From contig CBFGUW010000015.1 of the NCBI GenBank assembly GCA_965652395.1, positions 40,688 through 104,687 on the forward strand: a stretch of 64,000 bases of DNA, read 5' to 3'. Shown here piece by piece: positions 51,277 to 60,535 of the stretch. The position numbers and the translations under genes are program-made. The stretch's first letter is position 1, and the number at the start of each line of letters is the position of its first letter. This stretch comes from Saccharospirillum sp965652395 (lineage in GTDB: Bacteria; Pseudomonadota; Gammaproteobacteria; Pseudomonadales; Natronospirillaceae). A model generated the notes under the pieces. That model did no database searches. It was given only the letters and a program-made list of their open reading frames with translations, and was not told the origin of the DNA.

Positions 51277-51304
51277 AAAAAGCCGGGGCATGCCCCGGCT
51301 TTTT
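51277..51304 (+). terminator. intrinsic terminator of the symporter operon
   Basis: A perfect 28-base palindrome (AAAAAGCCGGGGCA and complement) with the stem ending in TTTTT, 23 bases past the stop. GC-rich stem plus T-run is a textbook intrinsic terminator. Confidence 0.93.
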
Positions 51305-51313
51305 GTATCTGGG

Positions 51314-51491
51314 GTTTCGGAGTTCGCGGAAATGGCATTGCCAAGAGTCCGCGCCGGCTACCTGGTTGGCCCATCAAGGGTCGGCATGAACCCATCCATG
51401 GGGCCTGGATCGCAGCATCCTTGCTGCGAACCACCCTTGATGGGCCAACCAGGCATCCGGCGCTCTAACCGTTGCAAGCGAACTCCGATAC
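51314..51491 (+). repeat. dispersed palindromic element, copy 10
   Basis: Outer arms GTTTCGGAGTTCGC (51314-51327) and 51478-51491, one mismatch; inner 31-base arms (51351-51381 and 51433-51463, two mismatches). Core CCCATCCATGGG then CGCAGCATCCTTGCTGCG. It begins ten bases after the terminator and ends 44 bases before the DUF294 gene. Confidence 0.93.
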
Positions 51492-51534
51492 GTGAGCTTT
51501 TTGCCACTTCGAGCATGCGATTGAGGAATAGAAA

Positions 51535-53403
51535 ATGGCAACCGCCGATAATCTCCGCGACGTCGTAAGCTTTCTGGCCGACACTCTGCCTTTCTCCGCC
51601 CTGTCGGAGGAGGACCGATTGGACGTAGCCCGGAGACTGAGCATCGATTACGTTCCCCGCCACCAGAACCAGGCGATGGATTTGGGTGGGCAGCTGTTTT
51701 TGATTCGGACCGGGGCGTTCGAGTTGCGCACGGCGGAAGGGGAGTTGTTGGATCGCCTTGGTGAACACGAGCTGTTTGGTATCAATACGCTGATGACCGG
51801 CAACCCCGAGGGGTTGAAGGTATTTCCGATTGAAGATGCGCTGGTGTTCAAGCTGCCGCAGGCCGATTTCGAAACACTGTGCGCGCGCTATGCGCCGATG
51901 CGACAGTTTTTTCGGCAACTCAGCAGTCAACGGGACCGGCAGAGTCGTCTGCGTTTGACCAGGAATCGGGATCAGCGCTTCGAGCAGCAGTTGATGCAAC
52001 GGGTCAGTGATTTTGCGACCCGCCAGCCGGTGTCCTGCCCGGCGACGGCGACGATCCGGGAAGCGGCGAAAGTGATGCGTGAACATCGTGTGTCGTCGTT
52101 ACTGTTGTTGGAGGACGGCGAACTGAAGGGGATTGTGACCGACCGTGATTTGCGTAATCGGGTGGTGGCGGAGGGGTTGGATGTTGACGTGACGGCGATG
52201 ACGATCGCGAGTAAGGAGCCGGTGGCGATTGAGCCGGAGGCGTTGTTGTTCGATGCGCAGAAGTTGATGAGCCAGCATCAGGTTCATCATTTGCCGGTGC
52301 TGAAGAACGGCCGGGCGGTGGGAATGATTACCGCGACCGATTTGGTGCGGGCGCAGCAGGTGTCGCCGCTATATTTGATTAATGACATTCTTCGTCAGCC
52401 GGACCTTGAGTCGCTGTCGGAGTTGCGTCATAACGTTCCGGCGTTGATTCACAATTGGGTTCAGGCGGATATTCACCCCTATGAAATGGGGCGGGTGTTG
52501 GCGGCGATTGGCGATGCGTTTGTGCAGCGGTGTATTGGGTTGGCGCAACAGGCGCTTGGACCGGCGCCGATGCCGTTTGCCTGGCTGGCGTTTGGATCCC
52601 AGGCGCGGATGGATCAGACCTTTGCGTCGGATCAGGATAATGCGCTGATTCTTGCGCGCACTCCTAACTCGGCTGAGTCGGATTATTTCCGGGAGTTTGC
52701 GGATTGGGTGTGCCGGGCGTTGGACCGGTGCGGTTATCGGCTTTGCCCGGGCGACATTATGGCGAGCAATCCAAAGTGGCGGCGGACTCAGGCGGAGTGG
52801 CAGGCGCTTTTCGATCATTGGATGGATAGCCCGACGCGGGAAGCCTTGTTGAATGGCAGTATATTTTTCGATGTGCGGGTGATTGATGGTGATGCCGCCC
52901 TGTTGGCTCCTATTCAAAGCCGTTTGGTTCAACGCGCTCCCCAGGCGGATATCTTTCTGGCGATGCTGACGCAAACCGCTGTCCGTAATCGGCCGCCTTT
53001 GGGTTTTTTCCGTCAGTTCGTGGTGAAAAGCAGCGGTGAGCATGACGATGTGCTGGATTTAAAGCATCGCGGCGTGGCCTTGGTGAATGATCTTGCCCGT
53101 ATTTATGCCCTGGCCGCCGGTTCGGGCGCGGCGAATACGCAGGAGCGCCTGAAGGCGGCGATAGCTGCAGGTTTATTGGATGCCGAATTGGGACACAGTC
53201 TGGAGGAAGCGTGGACGTTGATTGCCCAGTTGCGAATCGAGGAACAAAGTCTGGCAGTGCAACGGGGTGAAACTCCGACGAGTTTTCTCGACCCGGACGG
53301 TTTGAGTTCGTTGACGCGGTCTCATCTGAAAGAAGCGTTCGGAACCATCAAGCGCGCTCAGCAGGCGGCATTGCAGCAATTTGCCAGAGGGCTGCATGGT
53401 TAG
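51535..53403 (+). CDS. cNMP-binding/CBS/DUF294 nucleotidyltransferase-like signalling protein
   Basis: A 622-residue cytoplasmic protein. Order: cyclic-nucleotide-binding-like domain (10-130), two CBS domains (155-280, e.g. TIRTEAKVMREHRVSS-type helix and GIVTDRDLRNRVVAEG, then AVGMITATDLVRA), a DUF294 nucleotidyltransferase-like domain (330-480) with AWLAFGSQARMDQTFASDQD, and a helical C-terminal domain. The GSxxR...DQD motif resembles the uridylyltransferase GlnD active site. Regularly linked to acetate symporters; a role in adenylate or nucleotide sensing is inference. It overlaps the exonuclease gene by eight bases. Confidence 0.9.
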   Translation: MATADNLRDVVSFLADTLPFSALSEEDRLDVARRLSIDYVPRHQNQAMDLGGQLFLIRTGAFELRTAEGELLDRLGEHELFGINTLMTGNPEGLKVFPIEDALVFKLPQADFETLCARYAPMRQFFRQLSSQRDRQSRLRLTRNRDQRFEQQLMQRVSDFATRQPVSCPATATIREAAKVMREHRVSSLLLLEDGELKGIVTDRDLRNRVVAEGLDVDVTAMTIASKEPVAIEPEALLFDAQKLMSQHQVHHLPVLKNGRAVGMITATDLVRAQQVSPLYLINDILRQPDLESLSELRHNVPALIHNWVQADIHPYEMGRVLAAIGDAFVQRCIGLAQQALGPAPMPFAWLAFGSQARMDQTFASDQDNALILARTPNSAESDYFREFADWVCRALDRCGYRLCPGDIMASNPKWRRTQAEWQALFDHWMDSPTREALLNGSIFFDVRVIDGDAALLAPIQSRLVQRAPQADIFLAMLTQTAVRNRPPLGFFRQFVVKSSGEHDDVLDLKHRGVALVNDLARIYALAAGSGAANTQERLKAAIAAGLLDAELGHSLEEAWTLIAQLRIEEQSLAVQRGETPTSFLDPDGLSSLTRSHLKEAFGTIKRAQQAALQQFARGLHG

Positions 53404-54019
53404 TTTTTTCCCCCGTAAAAACAAAGGTCGCTCCTGGGTTGACTGTCGACTCTGGGTGGTGGATTTGGAGTTATCCAGCCTGGATGCGCGTTCCGGTCAT
53501 ATCCTCAGCGCGGGGTGGGTGAGCATTGAACAAGGGCAGGTTCGCCTCTCTACCGCCGGACATTCTCTGTTTCGCCAAAGCGCCTTGATGGGTGACGATG
53601 TCGCTCAAAGCGCACATCTTCACCACATAACCGATCAGCAGCGTGAGCAGGGGATGGCGTTGGAAACCTGGTTGGCCGAGCAGCTGCCGGCTCATGAGGC
53701 GGATCTGTGGGTGTTCCATCATGCGCCTTTGGACATGGCTTTTTTGAAAGCCAATTGCGAACGCTTTGGTATTGAATGGCCCTCCCCCGAAGTGCTCGAC
53801 ACTCTGAGCTTCGAGAAAAAACGCCTGCCGCGCGAAATACCCGGCAGTTACCGCGACCTGAATCTGACGGCGTGCCGTCGCCGTTATGGTTTGCCTCCCT
53901 ATCGTTCACACCACGCCCTCAGCGATGCGCTTGCCACGGCGGAACTGTGCCTGGCGCAAATCCGTCGTCGCCTGGGTGAGAGCCCGACCGATCTGGAACT
54001 GATAAAAGCCTTTCGTTGA
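53396..54019 (+). CDS. DnaQ-like 3'-5' exonuclease
   Basis: A 207-residue DEDDh exonuclease. Seen: WVVDLELSSLDARSGHILSA with the first Asp/Glu pair, WVFHHAPLDMAFLKANCERFG near residue 103 (written LWVFHHAPLDMAFL) with the second Asp, and YRSHHALSDALATAELCLAQ with the His/Asp pair. All four catalytic positions are present. Translationally coupled to the DUF294 gene. In many relatives this pair follows the acetate symporter. It is not the polymerase III epsilon subunit, which has its own gene elsewhere, but substrate is not known. Confidence 0.9.
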   Translation: MVSFFPRKNKGRSWVDCRLWVVDLELSSLDARSGHILSAGWVSIEQGQVRLSTAGHSLFRQSALMGDDVAQSAHLHHITDQQREQGMALETWLAEQLPAHEADLWVFHHAPLDMAFLKANCERFGIEWPSPEVLDTLSFEKKRLPREIPGSYRDLNLTACRRRYGLPPYRSHHALSDALATAELCLAQIRRRLGESPTDLELIKAFR

Positions 54020-54319
54020 AGCAGGGTTGAAATTACAGAGTGGGTCCTCACAGTTGGCAGTACTGGACGTATGGGTTCGCCAACACCGTTCAGGCCGATC
54101 GGCACCGCCCGGTGTCCGTTGAGATCGGCTGCTAGTAAGTGGGTTCCGGCAGGTTAGCCCTGCTGTACCGGTTGGCACTCTCGTCCAATGCCCGGCTGAA
54201 AGGCAGGCGGTCACCTACAGCGACGTGTATAACCCGAATTATCCGACTGTGCGTCGCCACGATAAGGATCGCCCGTGGCCAACTACTTAACGTACTCACA
54301 GTGGAGGGAGGTTTACAGT
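54020..54319. other. 300-base gap upstream of ectD
   Basis: Holds the ectD control region. I see GGGAGG just before the start and an imperfect inverted pair GCCGATC/GATCGGC around 54092-54131. No clear -35/-10 pair stands out, and there is no coding frame that looks real. Confidence 0.4.
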
Positions 54320-55285
54320 ATGAGTCCGATACCTGATTTGTATCCAACACGCATCAGTCAACCAACCGAACCCTATGACCGGTTGGACCCAGTCACCTAC
54401 ACCAAGAGAGCGCAACGCCGGGATGGCCCCTTGAGCGAAGAACAGCTGCGCCAGTATGAAGATCAGGGTTTTTTGTTTTTTAAGTCCTTTTTTGAAGAAA
54501 AGGAGATGGAGGGATTTTTAGACGACTTGGTCGAGTACGATAAAGACCAGTCCATGAAGAGCCTGGAGCAGGTCATCATTGAGCCCTATGCCGATGAAAT
54601 CCGCTCCATTTTTGCGATTCACAAGCTCTCTGAACGGTTTGACCGGTTAACGCGTGACCCGCGTCTGCTTGACATGGCCCACCAGATTCTTGGCAGTGAC
54701 GTTTACATTCATCAATCGCGCATTAACGACAAGCCCGGTTTTAAAGGCACTGGCTTCAACTGGCATTCGGATTTCGAGACCTGGCACAGTGAGGACGGCA
54801 TGCCGCGCATGCGGTGTTTCAGCCTTTCGATACTGCTCAGTGAGAATAACGAATTCAACGGGCCCCTGATGCTGATACCGGGTTCGCATAAAAAGTTTGT
54901 GCCGACGGTAGGCAAAACACCCCAGGAAAACTGGAAGCAGTCGCTTAAATCTCAGGAAATCGGCGTGCCGGACACGAGCGAATTAAAAGCGCTCACCGAG
55001 CACGGTAACCTGGTGGCGCCACAAGGCCCCGCCGGTTCGGTGATCCTGTTTGAGTGCAATACCTTGCACGCTTCAGCCAACAACCTTTCACCCTGGCCAC
55101 GGCGTAATCTGTTTTTCGTCTACAACAGCATCGAAAACCAAATGGTGCAGCCATTCTGTGGCAACCGCCCACGGCCGGAGTTTGTCGCCACCCGTGAAGA
55201 AGTGGAGGCGTTGTACCGCCCACGCGAGGACTCTCATCGATTCTCCTCCGAGCATTTCGATCAGCGGATGCGGCGTACGGCTTAG
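54320..55285 (+). CDS. ectD: ectoine hydroxylase
   Basis: An Fe(II)/2-oxoglutarate dioxygenase that makes 5-hydroxyectoine from ectoine as an osmo- and heat protectant. The 321-residue protein has the family signature GFNWHSDFETWHSEDGMPRM near residue 145, with the His-Asp iron ligands, MRCFSLSILLSENNEFNGPL, PGSHKKFVP, and FECNTLHASANNLSPWPRRN near residue 250 with the third ligand His. The N-terminal YPTRISQPTEPYDRLDPV also matches. The ATG at 54320 has GGGAGG upstream. The ectABC synthesis genes are not in this window. Confidence 0.94.
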   Translation: MSPIPDLYPTRISQPTEPYDRLDPVTYTKRAQRRDGPLSEEQLRQYEDQGFLFFKSFFEEKEMEGFLDDLVEYDKDQSMKSLEQVIIEPYADEIRSIFAIHKLSERFDRLTRDPRLLDMAHQILGSDVYIHQSRINDKPGFKGTGFNWHSDFETWHSEDGMPRMRCFSLSILLSENNEFNGPLMLIPGSHKKFVPTVGKTPQENWKQSLKSQEIGVPDTSELKALTEHGNLVAPQGPAGSVILFECNTLHASANNLSPWPRRNLFFVYNSIENQMVQPFCGNRPRPEFVATREEVEALYRPREDSHRFSSEHFDQRMRRTA

Positions 55286-55419
55286 TATGATCCCCTGGCC
55301 CTTCTTTTCCTGAGAGGGGCCAGGTTGAAGGATGGAACCGCAAATTTGTGAAATTCGCCAATCCGCCTGGGCGGGAGGTCTGATACACTGCCGGAAAAAC
55401 GATCTCAGGGAATAACGCA

Positions 55420-56289
55420 GTGAGACCCGGCACCCACCTTCTTTTCCTCCCCCTTCTAATCGTGACACTTTCCAGCTGCGGCTCCGACGAGCCGGAAACT
55501 CCCCCCATGCCTGAACGCACCGTCACCCAGGCCGAAATCGATGCCCTGATCGAGCGTTCGAAGGCGCAGATGGTGTTCGTGGAGGGCGGCACCTTCATGA
55601 TGGGGGATTATATGGATGAGGATGGGTTGTATCAGACACCTTGGAAGGACAACAAGCCACCCACCGAAGTCACGTTGGATAGTTACTCCATCGGCGCTTA
55701 TGAAATCAGCTACGGTGAGTATGATTTGTATACGGATTTCAATGGGTTGCCGCGAACCACTTGGAAATTCTGGTCCGTTGGCAAGGAGTGGCGCGGCCCG
55801 GAATATCCGGCTGGGGTGAGTTGGCAGGGCGCGAAGAACTATTGCCTGTGGCTGGCGGAACAGACGGGGCTACCCTTTGACTTGCCGACCGAGGCTCAAT
55901 GGGAGTATGCGGCTCGCAGCCTGGGGCGGAAGGTCTTGTATGCGACCGATGATGGCACTATTCGTCGGGGTGAAAACTATTCGGAATTTACGTCAGACCC
56001 CAGGCCTTCGGGGATATTTCCACCCAATCCTCTGGGGTTATATGACATGGCTGGAAATATGGAAGATTGGGTTAACGACTGGTATGCGGAAGATTATTAC
56101 CAGATAGGCGAGAAGGTGAATCCCAAAGGACCAGAGAGCGGAACCAGTAAAGTGCTTCGAGGCGGTACATTCTTGGAGTCACCTAGTGCCAGTAATGTAT
56201 TCATTCGGTATAAAAGTGAGAATTTAGAAAAAGACTATTCAAGCACCGGTTTTAGGTGCTCGATTAATAAGGCTACACCAATAAATTAA
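55420..56289 (+). CDS. SUMF1/formylglycine-generating-enzyme-fold lipoprotein
   Basis: A 289-residue protein with a lipoprotein signal (FLPLLIVTLSSCGSD, lipid-modified Cys at residue 20) and a SUMF1 domain. Seen: MVFVEGGTFMMGDYMDEDG near residue 51, ISYGEYDLYTDFNG, YPAGVSWQGAKNYCLWLAEQ, LPTEAQWEYAAR, GLYDMAGNMEDWVNDWY and STGFRCSINKA at the end. Most such lipoproteins are not sulfatase activators. The last third is AT-richer than its neighbours. Convergent with a large effector-like gene, with a hairpin between. GTG start; the ribosome site is weak. Confidence 0.85.
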   Translation: MRPGTHLLFLPLLIVTLSSCGSDEPETPPMPERTVTQAEIDALIERSKAQMVFVEGGTFMMGDYMDEDGLYQTPWKDNKPPTEVTLDSYSIGAYEISYGEYDLYTDFNGLPRTTWKFWSVGKEWRGPEYPAGVSWQGAKNYCLWLAEQTGLPFDLPTEAQWEYAARSLGRKVLYATDDGTIRRGENYSEFTSDPRPSGIFPPNPLGLYDMAGNMEDWVNDWYAEDYYQIGEKVNPKGPESGTSKVLRGGTFLESPSASNVFIRYKSENLEKDYSSTGFRCSINKATPIN

Positions 56290-56314
56290 GCCACTTAGGT
56301 TGATTCTATGGGGT

Positions 56315-56353
56315 CAGTTGTTCATCAGCATCTTACTGGCTGGTGAACAACTG
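56315..56353. terminator. shared hairpin between convergent genes
   Basis: CAGTTGTTCATCAGC and GCTGGTGAACAACTG form a 15-bp stem with one T-G pair and a nine-base loop. It lies between the stops of the SUMF1 lipoprotein and the 947-residue gene and probably ends both transcripts. Confidence 0.7.
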
Positions 56354-56360
56354 TATAAGA

Positions 56361-59204
56361 TTAGGCTAAACGGACGGTCGATTGAGCCATTGCAGCGGCC
56401 ACGTCCGCTCTTACGTCTTTAGCCGCCGACTTGGGTAACTGCTCGTACCAACGAGTAAACAATCGCTGTTCTCGTCCATCAAGAATATCGGTCAACAGCT
56501 CGAAGCCCCGCCAGGCATCCCAGTCCGTTTTACTGGGATGAACAGGCCCGTCCGGCCCCATTCGTTCGACGATCTCCACTAGCTCCCGTTCGCAGGTCAC
56601 TGTGGATAAGACCTTAATCACCGCTTCCTCGCGAAGTTCATTAAAGCCGGTCAAGCTCCAATTTCCGACCGACCCCTCCACTTTGCAGAGTTTACGTAGT
56701 ACCGATGCTTTGGCCTCTGGCGGGGCAAATTGAACCAGACCATGCTCATCTTTCAGGATATTCTCGGCCAATTGTTTGGCCTGTTCGTCATGTTCTGTTG
56801 TCAGTGCCAAATCTATCCACCAGTCTCGGATTTCCCGCACGGTACCTTGCAAGCAATCAAATACCTCAGCGCCCAATTGCAAGGCCCCCGAAATTACCTG
56901 ATGAAAGGCTTTAAAGGCTTCCTCATTCATAAAGGTCAACTTCCGAAAATCACACTTCATCAACTGGTGGTAAATGCACTGAATAAAATCAAGAATATTA
57001 TTCACGCCTACGGCGCACACCAGTTGTCCGGCGGCACCGACTCCCAAGCAGGCGCCGACCCTGGCCCGCACCATGTATTTTCCTCTCTCGAAGCCGATGA
57101 ATAGTTTCGCTTCGGCTCCTCCGCCTATTTGGGCGTTCAGTTCACCCCCTATTTCCGCCAGTGCCACAAAAGCCGGGTTGTCATCCACCCGCTTCTCCGG
57201 GTTATCCCATTCCAATGCCCCTTTCAGGGCGCACCCGCCGGAAATCCCGGCAAAGGCTCCTAAAGCCCCATCGCCACCTTGAACCGGCGGGTTGGGTTTG
57301 AAGTCCGGGTCGCTTTCGGCTTTTTGTTGCGCTTCGCGGTCGGTCAGCCCTTTCAATTCCGCCTGCATACCGCTCATGCTCAGCTCCACATTGGCGCAGA
57401 ACAAAGCCTTGGCTCCGGCGAAGCCCATCAGTTCGACGAGCAGGCTGGCCCGCAATGCGCCAAAGTCCAGTAAGGTGAAATGGCCGCTGCTGTCGGTATT
57501 GGGGTTAAGCAGAATATCGGAATAGTCCCGACTGGTGACTTTGTTTTTCAGTTTGATTGCGAAGCCAATGCCGTCTTTGGTGGGAAAATGGCTCTCCAGC
57601 GTGACCTTGCCTTCGGCCAGTACAGCCGAGGCGGAGGCTTCGCCGCTTAGCGAGAGAGTTGTTTTACTGATTTTGGCGCTTAGGGAAGCCCCGGCGACCA
57701 GCCGCATGACGGCGGCTTCGGTAGTGACCGAGTAGTCCTCCGAATCCGCCAGCCAATCCCGTTTTTTGCCGGTCTCCTCGTTCCAGCTTTCGGCCCAGTC
57801 GGACATAGCGGCGTCGAATCGGAAGAGGTCGAGTTTGAAGTCGACATTTTCGATGCCTTTGCTGTAGTCCCGGGTGAGGGTGGGTTGGGCCTTGTCAGGG
57901 TCGAAGGTGCCGTCCGAGCGGGTGAAGCGGCGTTCGTCGCGGACGGTGGCGGTTAGGTTATACCGACGCCGGTGGTTGGCGATTTTATCACTGCGCACGT
58001 AGGTGTATTTTCGCCCCTTGTAGCCCACCAACTCGGTGATGCCAGCAATGCCTCCCTGTCCGGTGCCGGGTGGTGCCAGGGTTTTCATGACCTCCGTTTT
58101 CTTCTCGGCAATGGCTTGGGCGTCGCCGCTTTCCACGGCCTGGTTCAAAGCGGTGAGAGCGTTGTCGATCAGACGGCTGTCTTCATCGATCAGGTATTCC
58201 AAATAGTCGGTCACTAACAGCAGCTCACCCCTCTCGGGCAGGTAGCAGAGGCCCAAGGGCAATGAACGAAGGGTTTGCGCCGGTTCGATATGAAGGCTCC
58301 GCTTGTGTTCCGCCTGACCGTTTCGGGCGGTTAGCAGGTAGTCCCCGGCTTTAATCGGCAAGCGGTGTTCCCAAAATTGGCTGCTTCCCTCAGGCTGGAG
58401 CGGCAGGTCGATTCGACCTTCGGTCGGACCATGCCAGATGAAGCTCAGACTACCACCCCAGGCAGCGGAACCCGAGATTGGCAATTGATAGCCGAGCACC
58501 TGGATGGTGCTGTTCGGCAGGGGCGGTCGATCATAATCGTAGCGCTTGCGGAAAGGAGAATGAGGGGTCCTGTTTGCTTCGATGAGTGGGTTGATGAAGG
58601 GCAACCCGAAAAGCATTTGGGCGACATCAAACCAGTCCTCCCCGGCCTTAAGTTGGTAGGGAACCCGCCCGGTCAAAATAGGAGCCCGGTCCAGTTGAAG
58701 GGTATTGGCGGGCTCATAAATAAAAACGGTGACATTGCGCTGGGGAGGCAGGTTGCTGCTGCCGCCGCCCCAACGGTTCGGTCCTGAATTGGCTTCGTCA
58801 TCCGCATCCAAAGTGCCGCTTGTACCAGAGCCATGGGTTGAACCGCTTCGGGTCCGGTGCTGGTGATGTTGATCGTCTTTTGGAAACAGTCGAAATAAAA
58901 ACGGTTTACGAAGGTTGCTGCCACCGGTGACGGTTCGCTTTACATGCTCAGCCTGAATACCATCCCAAAGGATCAGTATGTCGTTGGCGGGCACCGGCTG
59001 TACCAGCCAGGCGAGGCCTTGTACCCGGGTTTGCTGGAGGTAAGGCTTGCCCTGAATGACAATGCGTAATAACGAGGCGACCGGACCCGGAAGGCCTCCC
59101 CATTGTATAGGTTGATAACCGGTTGGTAATTCGGAGTATTTGTCCGTGCTGAGCTCCAAGCGTGGTTCGCTATCCCAGGAGTCGCCGCCATTCCATGAAT
59201 CCAT
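56361..59204 (-). CDS. large multidomain protein, candidate secreted effector, function unknown
   Basis: A 947-residue protein. It has no signal peptide. Near residue 190 a LysM-like stretch VPYQLKAGEDWFDVAQMLFG; near 255-310 a beta-rich Ig-like segment; residues 480-740 are Gly/Ala-rich repeats that look like an amphipathic beta or alpha region (LSAKISKTTLSLSGEASASA, then GGGAEAKLFIGFERGKYMV), including a hydrophobic part near 715-735 (GACLGVGAAGQLVCAVGVNN); the end is helical. This layout recalls large proteins I associate with type VI secretion accessory clusters, but no secretion genes or obvious immunity partner on the same strand are here. I do not assign an activity. Confidence 0.6.
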   Translation of the reverse strand: MDSWNGGDSWDSEPRLELSTDKYSELPTGYQPIQWGGLPGPVASLLRIVIQGKPYLQQTRVQGLAWLVQPVPANDILILWDGIQAEHVKRTVTGGSNLRKPFLFRLFPKDDQHHQHRTRSGSTHGSGTSGTLDADDEANSGPNRWGGGSSNLPPQRNVTVFIYEPANTLQLDRAPILTGRVPYQLKAGEDWFDVAQMLFGLPFINPLIEANRTPHSPFRKRYDYDRPPLPNSTIQVLGYQLPISGSAAWGGSLSFIWHGPTEGRIDLPLQPEGSSQFWEHRLPIKAGDYLLTARNGQAEHKRSLHIEPAQTLRSLPLGLCYLPERGELLLVTDYLEYLIDEDSRLIDNALTALNQAVESGDAQAIAEKKTEVMKTLAPPGTGQGGIAGITELVGYKGRKYTYVRSDKIANHRRRYNLTATVRDERRFTRSDGTFDPDKAQPTLTRDYSKGIENVDFKLDLFRFDAAMSDWAESWNEETGKKRDWLADSEDYSVTTEAAVMRLVAGASLSAKISKTTLSLSGEASASAVLAEGKVTLESHFPTKDGIGFAIKLKNKVTSRDYSDILLNPNTDSSGHFTLLDFGALRASLLVELMGFAGAKALFCANVELSMSGMQAELKGLTDREAQQKAESDPDFKPNPPVQGGDGALGAFAGISGGCALKGALEWDNPEKRVDDNPAFVALAEIGGELNAQIGGGAEAKLFIGFERGKYMVRARVGACLGVGAAGQLVCAVGVNNILDFIQCIYHQLMKCDFRKLTFMNEEAFKAFHQVISGALQLGAEVFDCLQGTVREIRDWWIDLALTTEHDEQAKQLAENILKDEHGLVQFAPPEAKASVLRKLCKVEGSVGNWSLTGFNELREEAVIKVLSTVTCERELVEIVERMGPDGPVHPSKTDWDAWRGFELLTDILDGREQRLFTRWYEQLPKSAAKDVRADVAAAMAQSTVRLA

Positions 59205-59318
59205 TACTTTGTCCTATCCCAAGGGTGATTTCCTTTACTGCCTGGCGCGGAAACATACCCTTGGCGTTATCAAGACACTACTTGCTTGACTGTTTTATGT
59301 GATCAAGTTGACTCTTTT

Positions 59319-59768
59319 TTACTGTTTTATCGAGCTTTGTGTTGTCTCATCATGGCTCTCATGCTGACACAAGGCATGATTACTCAGCACTTCAATCACA
59401 CGGCAGTTAGCCACCACATTACAATCGCAGTGTTCCACCATACTGCTTAGCTCTTCCTCAAGTGCCTGCAACCGGGCGATCCTGGATCTAACCTGTTGCA
59501 ATTGATCTCTCGCCAATGCGTCGGCCTGGTCGCAGGGTTCGTCTTTATGGCGGCTGAGGCGGAGGAGGGTGCGGATGGATTCCAATGAAAAACCCAATTC
59601 CCGCGCATGGCGAATAAAGGTCAGCCGGTCAAGGTCGGTCTGGCCATAGCGGCGCTGCCGACCTTCGGTTCGCCTGGCCGGTGTGATCAGTCCTATCTGT
59701 TCGTAATAGCGAATGGTCTGCACATTGCAGCCAATACGTTTTGCAATCTGGCCGATGCTGTAGCTCAT
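59319..59768 (-). CDS. MerR-family metal-responsive regulator (CadR/ZntR-like)
   Basis: A 149-residue activator-repressor that bends promoter DNA when metal binds. Seen: winged-helix SIGQIAKRIGCNVQTIRYYE, GLITPARRTEGRQRRYG, the dimer coiled coil, and metal ligands: Cys in DEPCDQADALA near residue 79 and HCDCNVVANCRVIEVL near residue 113. The CxC-x5-C form and a His-rich tail (CQHESHDE) fit a divalent soft-metal sensor such as Cd, Zn or Pb. Divergent from the CDF gene, whose promoter carries its operator. Confidence 0.92.
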   Translation of the reverse strand: MSYSIGQIAKRIGCNVQTIRYYEQIGLITPARRTEGRQRRYGQTDLDRLTFIRHARELGFSLESIRTLLRLSRHKDEPCDQADALARDQLQQVRSRIARLQALEEELSSMVEHCDCNVVANCRVIEVLSNHALCQHESHDETTQSSIKQ

Positions 59769-59795
59769 TTTCTTCTCCGAAACCCGAAAAACGGG

Positions 59796-59826
59796 TTGAA
59801 CCTAAAGCGGCTTGAGGTTTTATTCT
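59796..59826 (+). promoter_or_regulatory. MerR-type promoter with 19-bp spacer and operator dyad
   Basis: TTGAAC (-35, 59796-59801) and TATTCT (-10, 59821-59826) are separated by 19 bases, the overlong spacer typical of MerR targets. The dyad AACCTAAAGC-G-GCTTGAGGTT (59799-59819) fills the spacer, one mismatch between halves. It drives the CDF gene. Confidence 0.88.
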
Positions 59827-59859
59827 AACCCCCACTGATGGAAATACGAGGCGGGTGTC

Positions 59860-60480
59860 GTGGGCAATTGCTGCGGTGACAATGTGTGTTTCGATGGTGC
59901 TTCCCGACAGTATCGTCGGGCTTTGTGGTGGGTGATTGTCATTAATGCGGTTATGTTCCTGGTTGAGATGACGGCCGGTGCCCTGGCCGGTTCCCAGGCG
60001 TTGCAGGCCGATGCCTTGGACTTCCTGGGGGATACCGCGACTTATTCGCTCAGTCTGTGGGTGTTGGGGCGCCCCTTATCCACTCGGGCGACGGCGGCGT
60101 TATTCAAGGGCTTCACTCTGGCGGCCATGGGTATATGGGTACTCGGATTCACGCTGTACAACAGCTTGGTATTGGGCGTACCGAGCGCCGAAGTGATGGG
60201 CGTGGTCGGCGCTTTGGCGTTGGCGGCTAATTTGGCCGCCGTGGTGATTCTGATGCGCTATCGCGATGGTGATGCCAATGTCCGCTCGGTGTGGTTGTGC
60301 AGTCGTAACGATGCCGTTGGTAACGTGGCGGTCATGGTGGCGGCGTTGCTGGTCGGGCTGACCGGAACCGCATGGCCCGATATCCTCGTCGCGGTGTTGA
60401 TGGCTTCCCTTTTCCTGCGTTCAGCCACACAGATTATTAGGCAGGCCATGCGGGAGCGTCGCGAAGCGGCGGCCGGTTGA
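59860..60480 (+). CDS. short CDF-family cation exporter
   Basis: A 206-residue membrane protein with six helices, exporting divalent metal by proton exchange. N-terminal MGNCCGDNVCFDGAS carries three Cys and may bind metal before transport. Transport-site Asp pairs are seen in LQADALDFLGDTATY (helix 2) and VWLCSRNDAVGNVAVM (helix 5). There is no C-terminal cytoplasmic domain, so it is shorter than typical CDF proteins (about 300 residues). GTG start with GAGGCGGG upstream. Controlled by the MerR regulator next door. Confidence 0.88.
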   Translation: MGNCCGDNVCFDGASRQYRRALWWVIVINAVMFLVEMTAGALAGSQALQADALDFLGDTATYSLSLWVLGRPLSTRATAALFKGFTLAAMGIWVLGFTLYNSLVLGVPSAEVMGVVGALALAANLAAVVILMRYRDGDANVRSVWLCSRNDAVGNVAVMVAALLVGLTGTAWPDILVAVLMASLFLRSATQIIRQAMRERREAAAG

Positions 60481-60535
60481 GCCTGATACCGGGAAGGGCT
60501 ACCCTCCTTTCCTGGTTCCATTAAGGGAGACATCT

